Positions 1 through 9,900 of a DNA stretch of 64,000 nucleotides are shown piece by piece. The DNA lies in the NCBI GenBank assembly GCA_026391805.1, contig JAPLDJ010000006.1:19304-83303 (forward strand), written 5' to 3'. Source of the DNA: Bacteroidota bacterium. Its GTDB lineage: Bacteria > Bacteroidota > Bacteroidia > Bacteroidales > FEN-979. Every line of letters starts with the position of its first letter. Position 1 is the stretch's first letter. Position numbers and translations under genes: made by a program. Below the pieces are notes generated by a model, which was not told where the DNA came from, made no database searches, and saw nothing but the letters and a program-made list of their open reading frames with translations.

Positions 1-1665
1 ACGGAGCGTGAAGCAAAGATCCTTCGTTACGACCGGTATAAACCCAGTTACCTGGTCAGGATTGACGGCCGGATCGTGAACAAGTATTTTTCAGGAGAGG
101 CGTTGCTGCTGCTTCCTTTTTTTCTGCTTGCGACAATCTTTTCCTGGATCGGGGGTATTGAGATCACCGGTTATTCATTCTTTTTCCAGCTTTTCACAGG
201 ACTCGGCGCACTGTTTTATCTTCTGCTCGGACTCTATTTCCTGAAAAAGATCCTTGATCACCTGAAGATCCACCCGGTGCTTATATCCATCCTCCTTCCG
301 GTTATCCTGCTCGGGACCAATCTTTTTTACTATTCCCTCTGGCAGCCGACGATGTCGCATGTCTATTCATTTTTTGCCATCAACGGGTTTCTCTGGATGG
401 TTTGCCGCATCGTCAGGGAGGGCAGGCAAAGGAACTTCCTGCTTGCAGGCTTGTTTCTCGGGCTGACGGTGCTGATCCGTCCGACGAACGGAATTGTCAT
501 TCTCCTGATCCCTTTCCTGATCAATTCAAAAGAAGAGAGAGAGGCTGTAACCGGATTTATCCGGGAAAAGAAAATCAGCCTTCTTTTGTTCGCCGGCATC
601 TTTTTCCTGGTCGTTCTCATTCAGCCCGTCCTGTGGCACATACAGACGGGCCGCTGGCTCATCTGGTCATACAGGGCTGAAGGTTTTCATTTCAGGCACC
701 CCGAACTGACGAATGTACTCTTCGGTTTCCGAAAGGGGCTTTTTATCTATACGCCGCTGATCCTTCTTTCCATGCTGGGACTGATCCGCATGCTGTTCAT
801 GAACCGGACGAGGTTCTTCAGCATGGCCCTTTTCATTATCGTCAGCACCTGGATCATCGCTGCCTGGTGGAACTGGTATTACGGCGACAGTTTCGGTGCC
901 CGGGCGTTCATCGATTATTACGGCATCTACACACTTCTTCTCGCGCTTCTTCTTGATCATAAATGGAGAAAGGGAAGTGCTTATGCGCTAAGCGCTTTCC
1001 TGTTTTGTTTCGTCGCCCTGAACCTGCTCCAGACGTGGCAGTTCACGCAGTACATCATCCACCCATACAGCATGAACAAGGCGAAGTATCAGTATGTATT
1101 TTTAAAGACGGATACGGTCTACCGGAATTGTCTTGGCGGCATTGATGAGCTGCCGGGATACAGGATGGATATGACACAGCCCGTTGCTGCGTTCCGAACA
1201 GATTTAGAGGAAGTGAAGGTCGACTGGAACAACTCGACGACCCGAGAAGTTTCTTATGCGCATTCCGGAAAAACCGTCGGTTATCTTGATTCAATCAATG
1301 TTTACAGCGCCACTTTGCAGATCCACCCTGAACAACTTTCGGCCCTGCCTGTGACCTTTTATGTAAAAGGAAGCATCTGGATCCGTGACAGTCTGCCGGG
1401 ATCATCCAACCAGGCCTTTTTTGTCATGAGCATGGACAGCCTCGACCAGAACGGAAATTACTGGTACGGATTCCCTGTAAATGACATTCCGCTGAACCCT
1501 GCCCGTACCTGGCGGGAATGCAGGTTCTCACTGACACTGCCTGAATTCCGGACGCCTTCCCGGACCCTGAAGATCTACGTGTGGAACAACGGGAAAAAGC
1601 CCTTCATGGTGGATGACTTCTCGCTGGAATTCTACACGGAAAAAAAGAAAAGTGGGGGTAACTGA
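1..1665 (+). CDS. Polytopic membrane protein, GT-C glycosyltransferase-like (5' end missing)
   Basis: The frame is open from base 1 with no stop, and the residues before the first possible GTG (base 76) read as ordinary protein (RYDRYKPSYLV), so the gene probably begins outside the window. The first two thirds hold about nine hydrophobic helices with short polar loops, including an Arg-Pro-Thr-Asn loop after a helix. The last 180 or so residues are soluble and look like a beta-rich extracytoplasmic domain. This layout resembles GT-C type membrane sugar transferases of the PMT/ArnT group, which move a lipid-linked sugar across the membrane face. The catalytic acidic loop would lie upstream and cannot be seen, so substrate and exact family are unknown. 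It converges on ispF with a gap of only 3 bases. Confidence 0.75.
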   Translation, partial: TEREAKILRYDRYKPSYLVRIDGRIVNKYFSGEALLLLPFFLLATIFSWIGGIEITGYSFFFQLFTGLGALFYLLLGLYFLKKILDHLKIHPVLISILLPVILLGTNLFYYSLWQPTMSHVYSFFAINGFLWMVCRIVREGRQRNFLLAGLFLGLTVLIRPTNGIVILLIPFLINSKEEREAVTGFIREKKISLLLFAGIFFLVVLIQPVLWHIQTGRWLIWSYRAEGFHFRHPELTNVLFGFRKGLFIYTPLILLSMLGLIRMLFMNRTRFFSMALFIIVSTWIIAAWWNWYYGDSFGARAFIDYYGIYTLLLALLLDHKWRKGSAYALSAFLFCFVALNLLQTWQFTQYIIHPYSMNKAKYQYVFLKTDTVYRNCLGGIDELPGYRMDMTQPVAAFRTDLEEVKVDWNNSTTREVSYAHSGKTVGYLDSINVYSATLQIHPEQLSALPVTFYVKGSIWIRDSLPGSSNQAFFVMSMDSLDQNGNYWYGFPVNDIPLNPARTWRECRFSLTLPEFRTPSRTLKIYVWNNGKKPFMVDDFSLEFYTEKKKSGGN

Positions 1666-1668
1666 TGA

Positions 1669-2142
1669 TCAGGCGTTCTCCAGCAGCACCACAGCATATG
1701 CTGAAACGCCCTCTTCCCTGCCGATAAAGCCCAGCTTCTCGCTGGTCTTTGCCTTCACAGAAACCTTTGACGCTTCAATGCCAAGAACCCCGGAGAGTGT
1801 TTTCACCATCTCAGTGAAATATTCAGCAATCTTTGGCTTCTGGAGGACAATGGTGGTATCGATATTCACGATGGCAAAGCCTTTCTCCCTGACCAGGCTC
1901 ATCGTCCGTTCCAGGAGTATCCTGCTGTCGATGCCTTTAAATTCAGGGGATGTATCCGGGAACTGTGACCCGATATCCGGAAGACCTGCAGCACCCAGCA
2001 AGGCATCACAAACGGCGTGGATCAAAACATCAGCATCAGAATGGCCCGTGGCGCCTTTTTCATGCGGTATCAAAATCCCTCCGAGCCGGAATTCACGGCC
2101 AGCTTCAAGCTTGTGAGTATCGAAACCGAAACCAATGCGCAT
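1669..2142 (-). CDS. ispF: 2-C-methyl-D-erythritol 2,4-cyclodiphosphate synthase
   Basis: IspF closes 4-diphosphocytidyl-methylerythritol 2-phosphate into the cyclic diphosphate in the non-mevalonate isoprenoid pathway and acts in the cytoplasm as a trimer. The 157 residues match the usual length. The N-terminus has the metal-binding Asp-Thr-His (residues 8-10), followed by the GHSDADV motif near residue 33 with further active-site residues. The C-terminal KAKTSEKLGFIGR region is typical of the family. It lies downstream of porV on the same strand after a 70-base gap filled with repeats, so it may be the last gene of that unit. ATG start at 2142. Identification is firm. Confidence 0.96.
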   Translation of the reverse strand: MRIGFGFDTHKLEAGREFRLGGILIPHEKGATGHSDADVLIHAVCDALLGAAGLPDIGSQFPDTSPEFKGIDSRILLERTMSLVREKGFAIVNIDTTIVLQKPKIAEYFTEMVKTLSGVLGIEASKVSVKAKTSEKLGFIGREEGVSAYAVVLLENA

Positions 2143-2149
2143 ATGAAGC

Positions 2150-2213
2150 AGCGAAATTGCGAAGCAGCGGGGTGGCGAAAATTTTCGCTATTTCGCTTTT
2201 CGCTTTTCGCTAT
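2150..2213. repeat. Word repeat, TTCGCTATTTCGC family
   Basis: Short words built on TTTCGC, CGCTATTT and CGCTTTTCGC are strung together between ispF and porV, and the array abuts the porV stop codon. The same words recur near 17.8, 27.26, 53.5, 55.85, 57.77 and 58.79 kb. Confidence 0.7.
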
Positions 2214-3398
2214 TTATTGTTTTGACTGCTGCTTATCCTTCTCCCCTGCCTTGTCGAAATTGAACAGGAGGGTAAACTGCATGGTGTTCTGGAGGGGGTT
2301 GTTGTTCTTTACCGGTACCAGGTATGAGAAATCGAGACCGAAGACGTTGTAACGCAATCCTGCGCCGATCGTAAAGAACTGGCGGTCGCCCTTGTTCTTG
2401 TTCTCATAAAAATAACCCATGCGGATGGAGAACAGTTTGTTGTACCAGTACTCGATCAGCGGGGAAATCGTCCACTCCTGCATTTCTTCCTGGAAACCGC
2501 CCGGTGCATCGTACCATGACTGGATCATACCCGTAACGGGAGAAACATTCGGGTCCATTCCTTTTGCGATCTCGCCTTTGATCGGGTTTCCGACGGAGTC
2601 CGTCGCATAGATCGGCGGGGTCGGTACAAGGAGCTTATTGAAATCAACGCCAATGCTCATCCTGTTGTATTCATCGATATCCATGGTGAAGGTCGGTCCA
2701 ATACGGAAATTGGTAGGAATGAAATCACGTGTAACGGAAGAACTGCTGTAAGATATTTTCGACCCGATGTTTGAAATGTCCAGACCGGCACTGATCCATG
2801 CACCTGTAAGTCCTTTGATCTCCAGCTCCTTGTGGTAATACAATGCAATGTCTGCGGCAACTGAAGTACCGGGCCGCACATTTTCAATGTATTTTACCGG
2901 TACCAGGTTTGAATAGATAAAACGGGCTGCAACGGCGCCTGAAAATGCAGGTGTGAATTTCCTGGCATAAGTAGCATCAATGGTCCATTCATTGGGTTTC
3001 ACATCGCCCAGTTCCTGTCCTGTTTCATTCGTAAAGGTCACGGTTCCCATTGAGAAATAACGCAGCGACATGGCAATGGCCTGTTTGTCTCCAAACTTTT
3101 TAAATCCGGCCACGGAGGCAAGACCGATGTCGTTGACAAGGCCGCGAAGCCAAGGCACATAGCCGATCCCGAAGCCAAAATCCTTGTCGCAGAAAGCATA
3201 TTTTGCAGGGTTCCAGAACAGCGAGTAAACGTCCGCTGAGGTTGACACGCCTGCATCTCCCATACCTCCGCCACGGGCATCAGGTGCGATCAGGAGAAAT
3301 GGAACTGCGGTTGTTATAGGGTTACCTTGGGGGAATGTTCGTGATGTAAAAAGGAAACATACTAAGACCAGTAGAAAATAAAACTTCTTTCTTTGCAT
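2214..3398 (-). CDS. porV: Type IX secretion outer membrane protein PorV (LptO)
   Basis: PorV is an outer-membrane beta-barrel of the T9SS that collects cargo after translocation and hands it to the sortase PorU. The 394-residue product has a signal peptide (about residues 1-24), then the conserved early segment with APDARGGGMGDAGV and a SLFWNPAKYAF motif typical of PorV. The rest is amphipathic strands, ending in a charged tail rich in Lys and Gln. It lies 100 bases downstream of a PorU-type gene on the same strand, the classical porU-porV pairing. A -7 box (TATTTTTG, minus strand, 3436-3443) suggests it can also be transcribed on its own. Confidence 0.93.
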   Translation of the reverse strand: MQRKKFYFLLVLVCFLFTSRTFPQGNPITTAVPFLLIAPDARGGGMGDAGVSTSADVYSLFWNPAKYAFCDKDFGFGIGYVPWLRGLVNDIGLASVAGFKKFGDKQAIAMSLRYFSMGTVTFTNETGQELGDVKPNEWTIDATYARKFTPAFSGAVAARFIYSNLVPVKYIENVRPGTSVAADIALYYHKELEIKGLTGAWISAGLDISNIGSKISYSSSSVTRDFIPTNFRIGPTFTMDIDEYNRMSIGVDFNKLLVPTPPIYATDSVGNPIKGEIAKGMDPNVSPVTGMIQSWYDAPGGFQEEMQEWTISPLIEYWYNKLFSIRMGYFYENKNKGDRQFFTIGAGLRYNVFGLDFSYLVPVKNNNPLQNTMQFTLLFNFDKAGEKDKQQSKQ

Positions 3399-3435
3399 TC
3401 CGTTAATGTTATAATGTTGTTAAAAAATGAGTCAG

Positions 3436-3443
3436 CAAAAATA
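3436..3443 (-). promoter_or_regulatory. Putative -7 box of porV
   Basis: On the minus strand the gap between the second PorU-type gene and porV reads TATTTTTG, a full match to the Bacteroidetes -7 consensus TAnnTTTG, 38 bases before the porV ATG. No clear -33 TTTG is seen at the usual distance, so this is tentative. Confidence 0.45.
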
Positions 3444-3498
3444 ACGAATTATCCTTTTAGATATTGCTTGCCCGACAAAAATTGCTTTCCGTCAGCCA

Positions 3499-6400
3499 TT
3501 ATCTCGCAATTACCAGTTTTTGGGAGGCTTGGGCATATGTGCCGTTCGACCCCCTGATGATCACACGGTACGGGTAGATGCCCCCTCCGACCGGGTGTCC
3601 GTTGTTCCCGTTCCCGTCCCATATAATACTTTGAGAAGCCTGTCCCGTTTCCGCAAATTTTTTCTCCAGCGTCCTGATGAGCTGGCCGGTACTGCTGTAG
3701 ATGAGAATCTGAACATCAAGATCCCCGGTAATGTTCATGGAGGAGAACAGGAAGGTCGTTCCGGTTGTCACCGGGTTGGGGAAATTGATAACCTGCCTGA
3801 TCACCGGAACCTTGGGATCGGACACCCAGAAATAGATCTCCTTTTCCGAAGAAAGGTCATGCATGTTCCAAGCCTTCAGACTGACGGAGTGAAACCCGGC
3901 CGGAAGATCAAAGAAAGGATAATACACCATTCCCCTGGTATAGTCATCGGTAGCCTGCATGTAATAATTATTCAGTCCGATGGGATGCGCTTCATTCTGG
4001 TCAAGGACGGCCACGATATCATGCCCGATGCCCAGGTTAACGTTGTTGATTCCGGCGTTGTCGGTCAGGTAAGCCAGCAATACCGGGTCCTTGTCAACAG
4101 AGTTTCCGGATACAAAACTGGTATTGTTCATGTAAAGGCTGATGTCCGGCCCCTGGAAGACCGTATCGGCCCCGCTGTCCTCCCCGCCGAATACGAGTTC
4201 CGTATCAAACCCGTTGGCATCGGTCAGGGGATCGCGGGTATAATAGCTGATCTTGCCTTTCCCGAACTGGAGGCCGATGCTTTTGGGAACGATGAAGGAG
4301 AATTCAAATTCGCCGTTTGTGACCAACGACTGGCCTGAGTACAGCAGGCGGTTCTGCATGGCAAACGACTGGGGGTAGCTGTCGGATGTATTTCCCAGCG
4401 TGGTATAGATCACCGGTTTATCGAATACTTTGGGGAAGACAAGCCCGTTGAAATTGTTCAGCTTATTGCCGTTATAGTCCCTGACCTCGCCTTTTATGGT
4501 CATCTTCGACATTCCCAATGCAGTATCCGACACAGAATTAACCGGCTGGCCGTTGATGGCGGTGGTGACAACATTCTGTTTCGGGTAGGCGATATTCTGC
4601 GCAGGATCACCGAGAAGGACAAAATTCCGGATGTAGCTGTTGTTTGCATTCTCGTTCTTCACGATCCGGATCAGGTCTCCCATTTTCTGGTCATCGTCGG
4701 CATTCACCGACTTGATGTGGCTGAAGAATGAGGCTGCAAGCTGGATATTGGCGGAGGCAAAGGCCTTCCGGGTGGTCGTAAAAATGGCGATGGCGCCCCC
4801 GTCGGGTTTCGTGATCACCAGTTCGCCGCCGGTTGGCCGGTTTGGATTGTCGAACCTGCCAAACTCACAGGTAGCCGTAATGAAAACCGGAAGGCGGTAG
4901 TTGTTTGTCCAGCTGTTAATGTCGTTCATGTTCAGGATCTTGGTGCCGCTCCATCCGTCTTCGCCGCCATGACCGGTATAGCTGAACACAATTGTGCCAT
5001 CCTGTACAGCCTTGTTGATCGCCTTTTCACATTCCGGGGAACGCAGGCCCGCCGGTGTGGAGGTAAACTTGTAAGCGTCGTTATAGATCTTTTTCACATT
5101 GAAAACCGGGTACTTTCTCTTGACCGTATCTGCCAGCTGTTCTGCCTGCTGCATGTGCAGGTTGGAATTCGGGTCGTCGGCAACAAAAGTGAAGGTATTT
5201 CTCCAGTCGGCCTGTGTCGAATCAGTGAGCGACGAGTACCGAATGATCTTGCTCAGGATGTTGCTCGCCTCAACAACGGTATTGGCCGGCAAACGTCCGA
5301 TCCCGATCTCGATCGAACCGTTCATTGCACTCCCTTCATTGTCGCCCATGATCCCGAAATAATCATCGGAAAGGTAAGAGGCGGTTGTATTCAGGTAATC
5401 ACTGGATTCATAGGTGGGGATGAAATTGTTATTGGCTGTGATGCGGTTTTTCGGATCATAGGTCCCGTCGCCGAAAAGCAGCAGGTAATGGGGCTCATTC
5501 CCCGGGTAGCCTTTGTCGTAAAGCATTTTCATGAAATCACGGATCGCGGTAAGATCGTGCTGTCCGCAACCGAATTCGGTATAGACCTGCTCCACGTCCA
5601 CAACATCAACGGTCAGGCCGGTACTGGTCCTGTGAAATTCGGCCAGGCTGTCGGCCTGCTGCCGGAACAGGGGATGCGTCAGGATGATCATGCTGGCAGG
5701 ATTCAGATTATGCAGATCCTGGTTCGGAACGGTTCCCGACAGGTGTACCGTCAGGTAGGAAGAACCGTCGAAACCGATGAACTCTTTCAGGCTGTCGGTG
5801 AAGACCCGGAAATTGACCGTGCTGTCAGTCATCACCGGCAGGATACGCATGATGTTATTTTTCTTTGTCACATCCCAGATCACCACATTGGGATTGGTCT
5901 TTGTCATCATGAACTGGGAGACATGTATCGCAATCGTGTTGGGATCACGGAACGACATCTGCGGCCCGGCCCATTGCAGTTTCTGCTGACAGACCACCTC
6001 GATGTAATCGAGCCAGCCGGTAGCGGAGGGCTCATTCATCTGGTAGGCCAGGTTGAAATTCAACTGGGATTGAGGATTCAGCAGGTAAAAGACCTTGGTG
6101 CTGTCCTTTGCGAAAAGATCACTCTGCGGGTTGGTTTCAGTTATATGGATCGATGTCAAAGGACCATTCTGATCGGATAATCTGAACAGGCTTGGCAGGG
6201 CCGACTTTGCAACAACATGGGTCACGATCCTTGCAGCATACATGGAGTCGATGCGCGGAAAATAAAAGGAGAAGTCACGGCTCGGGCTATAGGTTGTAAA
6301 TGTTTCTCCCACCCATGTCTTACCCGACTGGATCAGGTTGACCGAATCGACATCGTGAAAGGCATGATCGATGAACTTGAGCGAATAGGTATCGGGCGTT

Positions 6401-6882
6401 GTCGTGAGGGATGCAAAATCCTGAACCCGTTTGCCGGCTTCAGTCCCAATGGTTATAAAATAATAAGTCGAATCGGAATAAAGATTTTTCTGATGGGTGA
6501 AGATCCGGGAATTGTAATCATACATCCATTTGTCGGGGGCCTCGCCGTAAAAGAGTACAAAATCGCCCTGATCAAGTTTCCCGTCGCCGCCGTCCTGCAC
6601 ATAAATGGAATTCTCCAGCAGATCGTCGACCCTTGGGGTTGCATTGGATTCAGGAAGGATGCCTCCACCGTTACCGTAAACCCTGATCATGGCCGGATCC
6701 ATCGTTAAAGGATCAAATCCCATCGACACAAAATCGTTGTATGTGATCTTGTAGATGCCGGTCGTCTGCAGGGAGATCCTGTACCAGTAGCCGCTCTGCA
6801 GCACGGAATGGGCCTTGTGCGGATAACCGGCCAGCAACCAGAAAGGAAGGAATAAAAACAGCAGCAAAGATTTTATTCGCAT
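3499..6882 (-). CDS. PorU-type C25 cysteine peptidase (second, short copy)
   Basis: This 1127-residue protein has a signal peptide (about 1-24) and a gingipain-like C25 peptidase domain. The catalytic pair is visible: His638 in the TGHGG motif and Cys672 in TATCEFGRF. The C-terminus (from about residue 1030) starts NFPNPV and ends in a FlgD-like/sorting-type beta domain with WDGNGNNG. PorU is the T9SS sortase that removes the C-terminal signal of cargo and joins the cargo to lipid. Compared with the upstream neighbour it lacks about 160 residues of N-terminal pro-region and starts directly at the domain with the YRISLQTTGIYKI segment. It sits 18 bases after that gene, so the two are surely co-transcribed. 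Whether it is a second sortase or a specialised paralogue cannot be told. Confidence 0.85.
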   Translation of the reverse strand: MRIKSLLLFLFLPFWLLAGYPHKAHSVLQSGYWYRISLQTTGIYKITYNDFVSMGFDPLTMDPAMIRVYGNGGGILPESNATPRVDDLLENSIYVQDGGDGKLDQGDFVLFYGEAPDKWMYDYNSRIFTHQKNLYSDSTYYFITIGTEAGKRVQDFASLTTTPDTYSLKFIDHAFHDVDSVNLIQSGKTWVGETFTTYSPSRDFSFYFPRIDSMYAARIVTHVVAKSALPSLFRLSDQNGPLTSIHITETNPQSDLFAKDSTKVFYLLNPQSQLNFNLAYQMNEPSATGWLDYIEVVCQQKLQWAGPQMSFRDPNTIAIHVSQFMMTKTNPNVVIWDVTKKNNIMRILPVMTDSTVNFRVFTDSLKEFIGFDGSSYLTVHLSGTVPNQDLHNLNPASMIILTHPLFRQQADSLAEFHRTSTGLTVDVVDVEQVYTEFGCGQHDLTAIRDFMKMLYDKGYPGNEPHYLLLFGDGTYDPKNRITANNNFIPTYESSDYLNTTASYLSDDYFGIMGDNEGSAMNGSIEIGIGRLPANTVVEASNILSKIIRYSSLTDSTQADWRNTFTFVADDPNSNLHMQQAEQLADTVKRKYPVFNVKKIYNDAYKFTSTPAGLRSPECEKAINKAVQDGTIVFSYTGHGGEDGWSGTKILNMNDINSWTNNYRLPVFITATCEFGRFDNPNRPTGGELVITKPDGGAIAIFTTTRKAFASANIQLAASFFSHIKSVNADDDQKMGDLIRIVKNENANNSYIRNFVLLGDPAQNIAYPKQNVVTTAINGQPVNSVSDTALGMSKMTIKGEVRDYNGNKLNNFNGLVFPKVFDKPVIYTTLGNTSDSYPQSFAMQNRLLYSGQSLVTNGEFEFSFIVPKSIGLQFGKGKISYYTRDPLTDANGFDTELVFGGEDSGADTVFQGPDISLYMNNTSFVSGNSVDKDPVLLAYLTDNAGINNVNLGIGHDIVAVLDQNEAHPIGLNNYYMQATDDYTRGMVYYPFFDLPAGFHSVSLKAWNMHDLSSEKEIYFWVSDPKVPVIRQVINFPNPVTTGTTFLFSSMNITGDLDVQILIYSSTGQLIRTLEKKFAETGQASQSIIWDGNGNNGHPVGGGIYPYRVIIRGSNGTYAQASQKLVIAR

Positions 6883-6900
6883 GGCAACAGGTTTTATTGA

Positions 6901-9900
6901 TTACCGGATCACAACCAGCTTCGATGATTTATAAACGCTCATTCCGTCGGGCGTCGTTACTTTTACATTGTACACATACATGCCGCTGCCGATCTTGGCC
7001 CCGTTATCCCCCGTTCCGTCCCAGTGAATCGTATTGGCCCTGTATCCTTCCGAATAGAGCGGCTGAAGGATGGTCTTTATCTTCTGACCCGTAAATGAAT
7101 AAATTTCTATCCTGACATCCATTTCCGTTTCCGGCCTGTTGTATTCGAACGAAAAGGTCGTCTCCTCCCGGAACGGGTTCGGGTAGTTGAAGACATGCTC
7201 AAGCGCCAGTTCTGCCGATGACGCAACAACGAAATCCAGGGAAGCTTCCGAGGAGTTGTTGTAGACATCCCATACCTTCACTGTGACTGTATGAGGGCCA
7301 TCGCTCAGGGAATAGAAAGGATAGGTGATCTTTCCTGTTTTAAATGTGTTGAGATCGGCCACATAATAATCGTTCAGGATCTTCTGGTTCTGCGTGTAAC
7401 CATCGAGGGTTGCCGTCAGGTCATGGCCGATGCCGTTCCCGACGGTATTTATGCCTGATGAATCGGCCACCAGTGCCAGCAGAACCGGGTTCTGATCCGT
7501 GATCCCGCCGGAGACGAAATTCGTGTCATTCATGAAGAGCCTGACGGCCGGTCCTTCATCATCAACGCCTGCACCGTTGTTGTAACCGCCGACAATGAAA
7601 TCCTGGTCATAGCCATTGGCATCCGTTTCATTGCTGCGGGCATAATAACTGATCTTTCCGCCGCCGAAGTTGTAGGCAATATCTTTTGGAACGATGAATG
7701 AAAAGGTGAACTGGCCATTGGTCACGGCCAGTTTTCCCTTATAGATCACATTCTTCCTGAGCTGAAATGTAAAAGGGGAATTGCCTTCGCCGGCAATCGT
7801 TGTGATCACGCTGTATTTGTCATAAACGGTCGGGAAGACGGTTCCGTTAAAGTTTGTAACCCTGTTCCCGTCATCGTCGCGGATCTCCCCTGAGATCGTC
7901 ACGGTCGATAATGCCTTAATGGTATCCTGGGGTGTGCTTTTCTTATCAGCGGTCTGGATCGAAGTGGTCATCACATGAAGCTTCGGGTAGGCCATTTGCA
8001 GTGCAGGATCGCCCAGAAGGACAAACTTCCGTGTGTTTGCATCGCCTCCGCTGAAATTCTTCGAATCCATGATCAGGTCGCCCAGCCTTGGAAACTCCCC
8101 GCCGACCTTATTAAAGGCATTGATGTAAAAACCTGTCGTCAGCCGTACATTTCCGTCGGCATACGTAGGCCGGGTCGTCGTCAGCAATGCAATCCCGCCC
8201 CCGCCCGGATTCAGGAAAACCCACTCCCCGGCCGATGTCCAGGAAGGATCGTCGAAATAACTGAACTCACAGGTGGCTGTCAGGAAAACCGGCATGTTGT
8301 CAAAATTTGACCAGGATTTTATCTGCGGGATCTCCAGCACACGTTCATGTGCCCATCCGAGAATTCCGCCATGGCCGACATAATTCATGACCAGTGCCCC
8401 CTTTTCCACCCGCCGCGTGATGGCTTCATTAACGTCAGGATAACGAAGTCCACCGGGCGTCGAGATCCGGTCATAGGCATCCAGGTAGATCTTATCAACA
8501 TTATAGGCCGAGTCATAGATATGAACTGTATCAGCGTTCCGCATGTGCATGTTGTCATCACCGTTATCAGCGACAAAACAGATGACATTTCTCCAGTCAT
8601 TCTTCACCGAATCGGTATTTGAAGAATAATGCATCACTTTCTTCACGGCCGCATCCGCCTGGTCAGTGGTCTGAACGGGGAACCGTCCTACTCCGATATC
8701 CAGCATGCCGGCACTTCCCTGTCCTTCATTGTCATCCAGGATCCCGAAATAATCGTCAGTGACAATAGAAGATACCGGATCCATTGATTCGGCGGATTCA
8801 AAGGTGGGAACAAAATTACTGTTGACCTGCAGGCGGCTTTTATAATCGTAGGATGCATCTCCAAACATCAGGAGGTACCGTGGCGCTGTTTTTCCCGACT
8901 TGTCGTAGATCATCTTCATGTAGTCGCGGATGGCAGTAATGTCCTGTGCACCGGATGAGAATTCGTTATAGATCTTCTCGGGTGTCGTGACCAGCACATT
9001 CATGTTGTCGTGCTGCTGGTGATAGGAAGCAAGGTTATTGGCCTGGCTGATGAAGGAAGGATGCGTCACGATCACAAGGTCGGGATTTCCGGTTGAATGG
9101 AGGTCCTGGTTTTCAACCTTTGTAAACGACTGGACTGAATAGAAGTTGGTGCCGTCATAGGCGAGAAATTCCGTAATGGTGTCGGTAGGAACCCTGAAAA
9201 CGACCTGGTTGCCGTTCTGGCTGGTACCGATCGACTTTATCGCCGACGGATCACTGACATCCCATACACTCACCGGCTGGCTTCCTGCTGTGAGGTGGAA
9301 TTCGCTCACCAGTCCTGCTCCTGAACCGATCACCGAACGGAAATCCGTCTGGCCTCCCGACAGGAAAAGGTTGCTCATCGCATTCACTTCCAGGTACCTC
9401 AGGTAACCGATCCCGTCGGTATTTGAACGGGTAAAATCCAGTTTGACATCGAAGGAGGAACTGTCCACGGTATGACTTTTTGCAAGTTGCCGTTCATACG
9501 CATAGATATCCGTGTAATAGGACCCCACAATTGGTATGGAAACAGAAGCAAGTTGCTCTGCGTCGGCATACATCGTAAAAGTAGTCGGCAGGCTTGTCGA
9601 CCGTGCCGCAACCGAAGCAATGATTTTTACCGGTACGGCTTTATAGAGGCTCGCAAAATTGAACCAGTAGTCACGCGTTGTGGTAAGCTCATAAAGATCT
9701 TTGGAGAACCATGCCCTGCCCGATTTGATCAGGTTGATCTCGGACGGTTCGAAGAACGCATAATCATTAAAATGTGTAATCGTATTATTTGCAGGCAGGG
9801 TTGTGGAAGGTTCGTCCTCCACCCTTTTCCCGGTTCCCTGTCCGAAGGTCAGGAAACAGAAGGAATAATCCGAATAAAGATTTTTCTGATGATGGAAAAG

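Noticed and set aside
4969..6180. Long open frame on the plus strand (403 codons) inside the short PorU-type gene
   Set aside because: It is antisense to a protein with clear catalytic motifs, its residues show no domain, and its neighbours on that strand are similar antisense frames.
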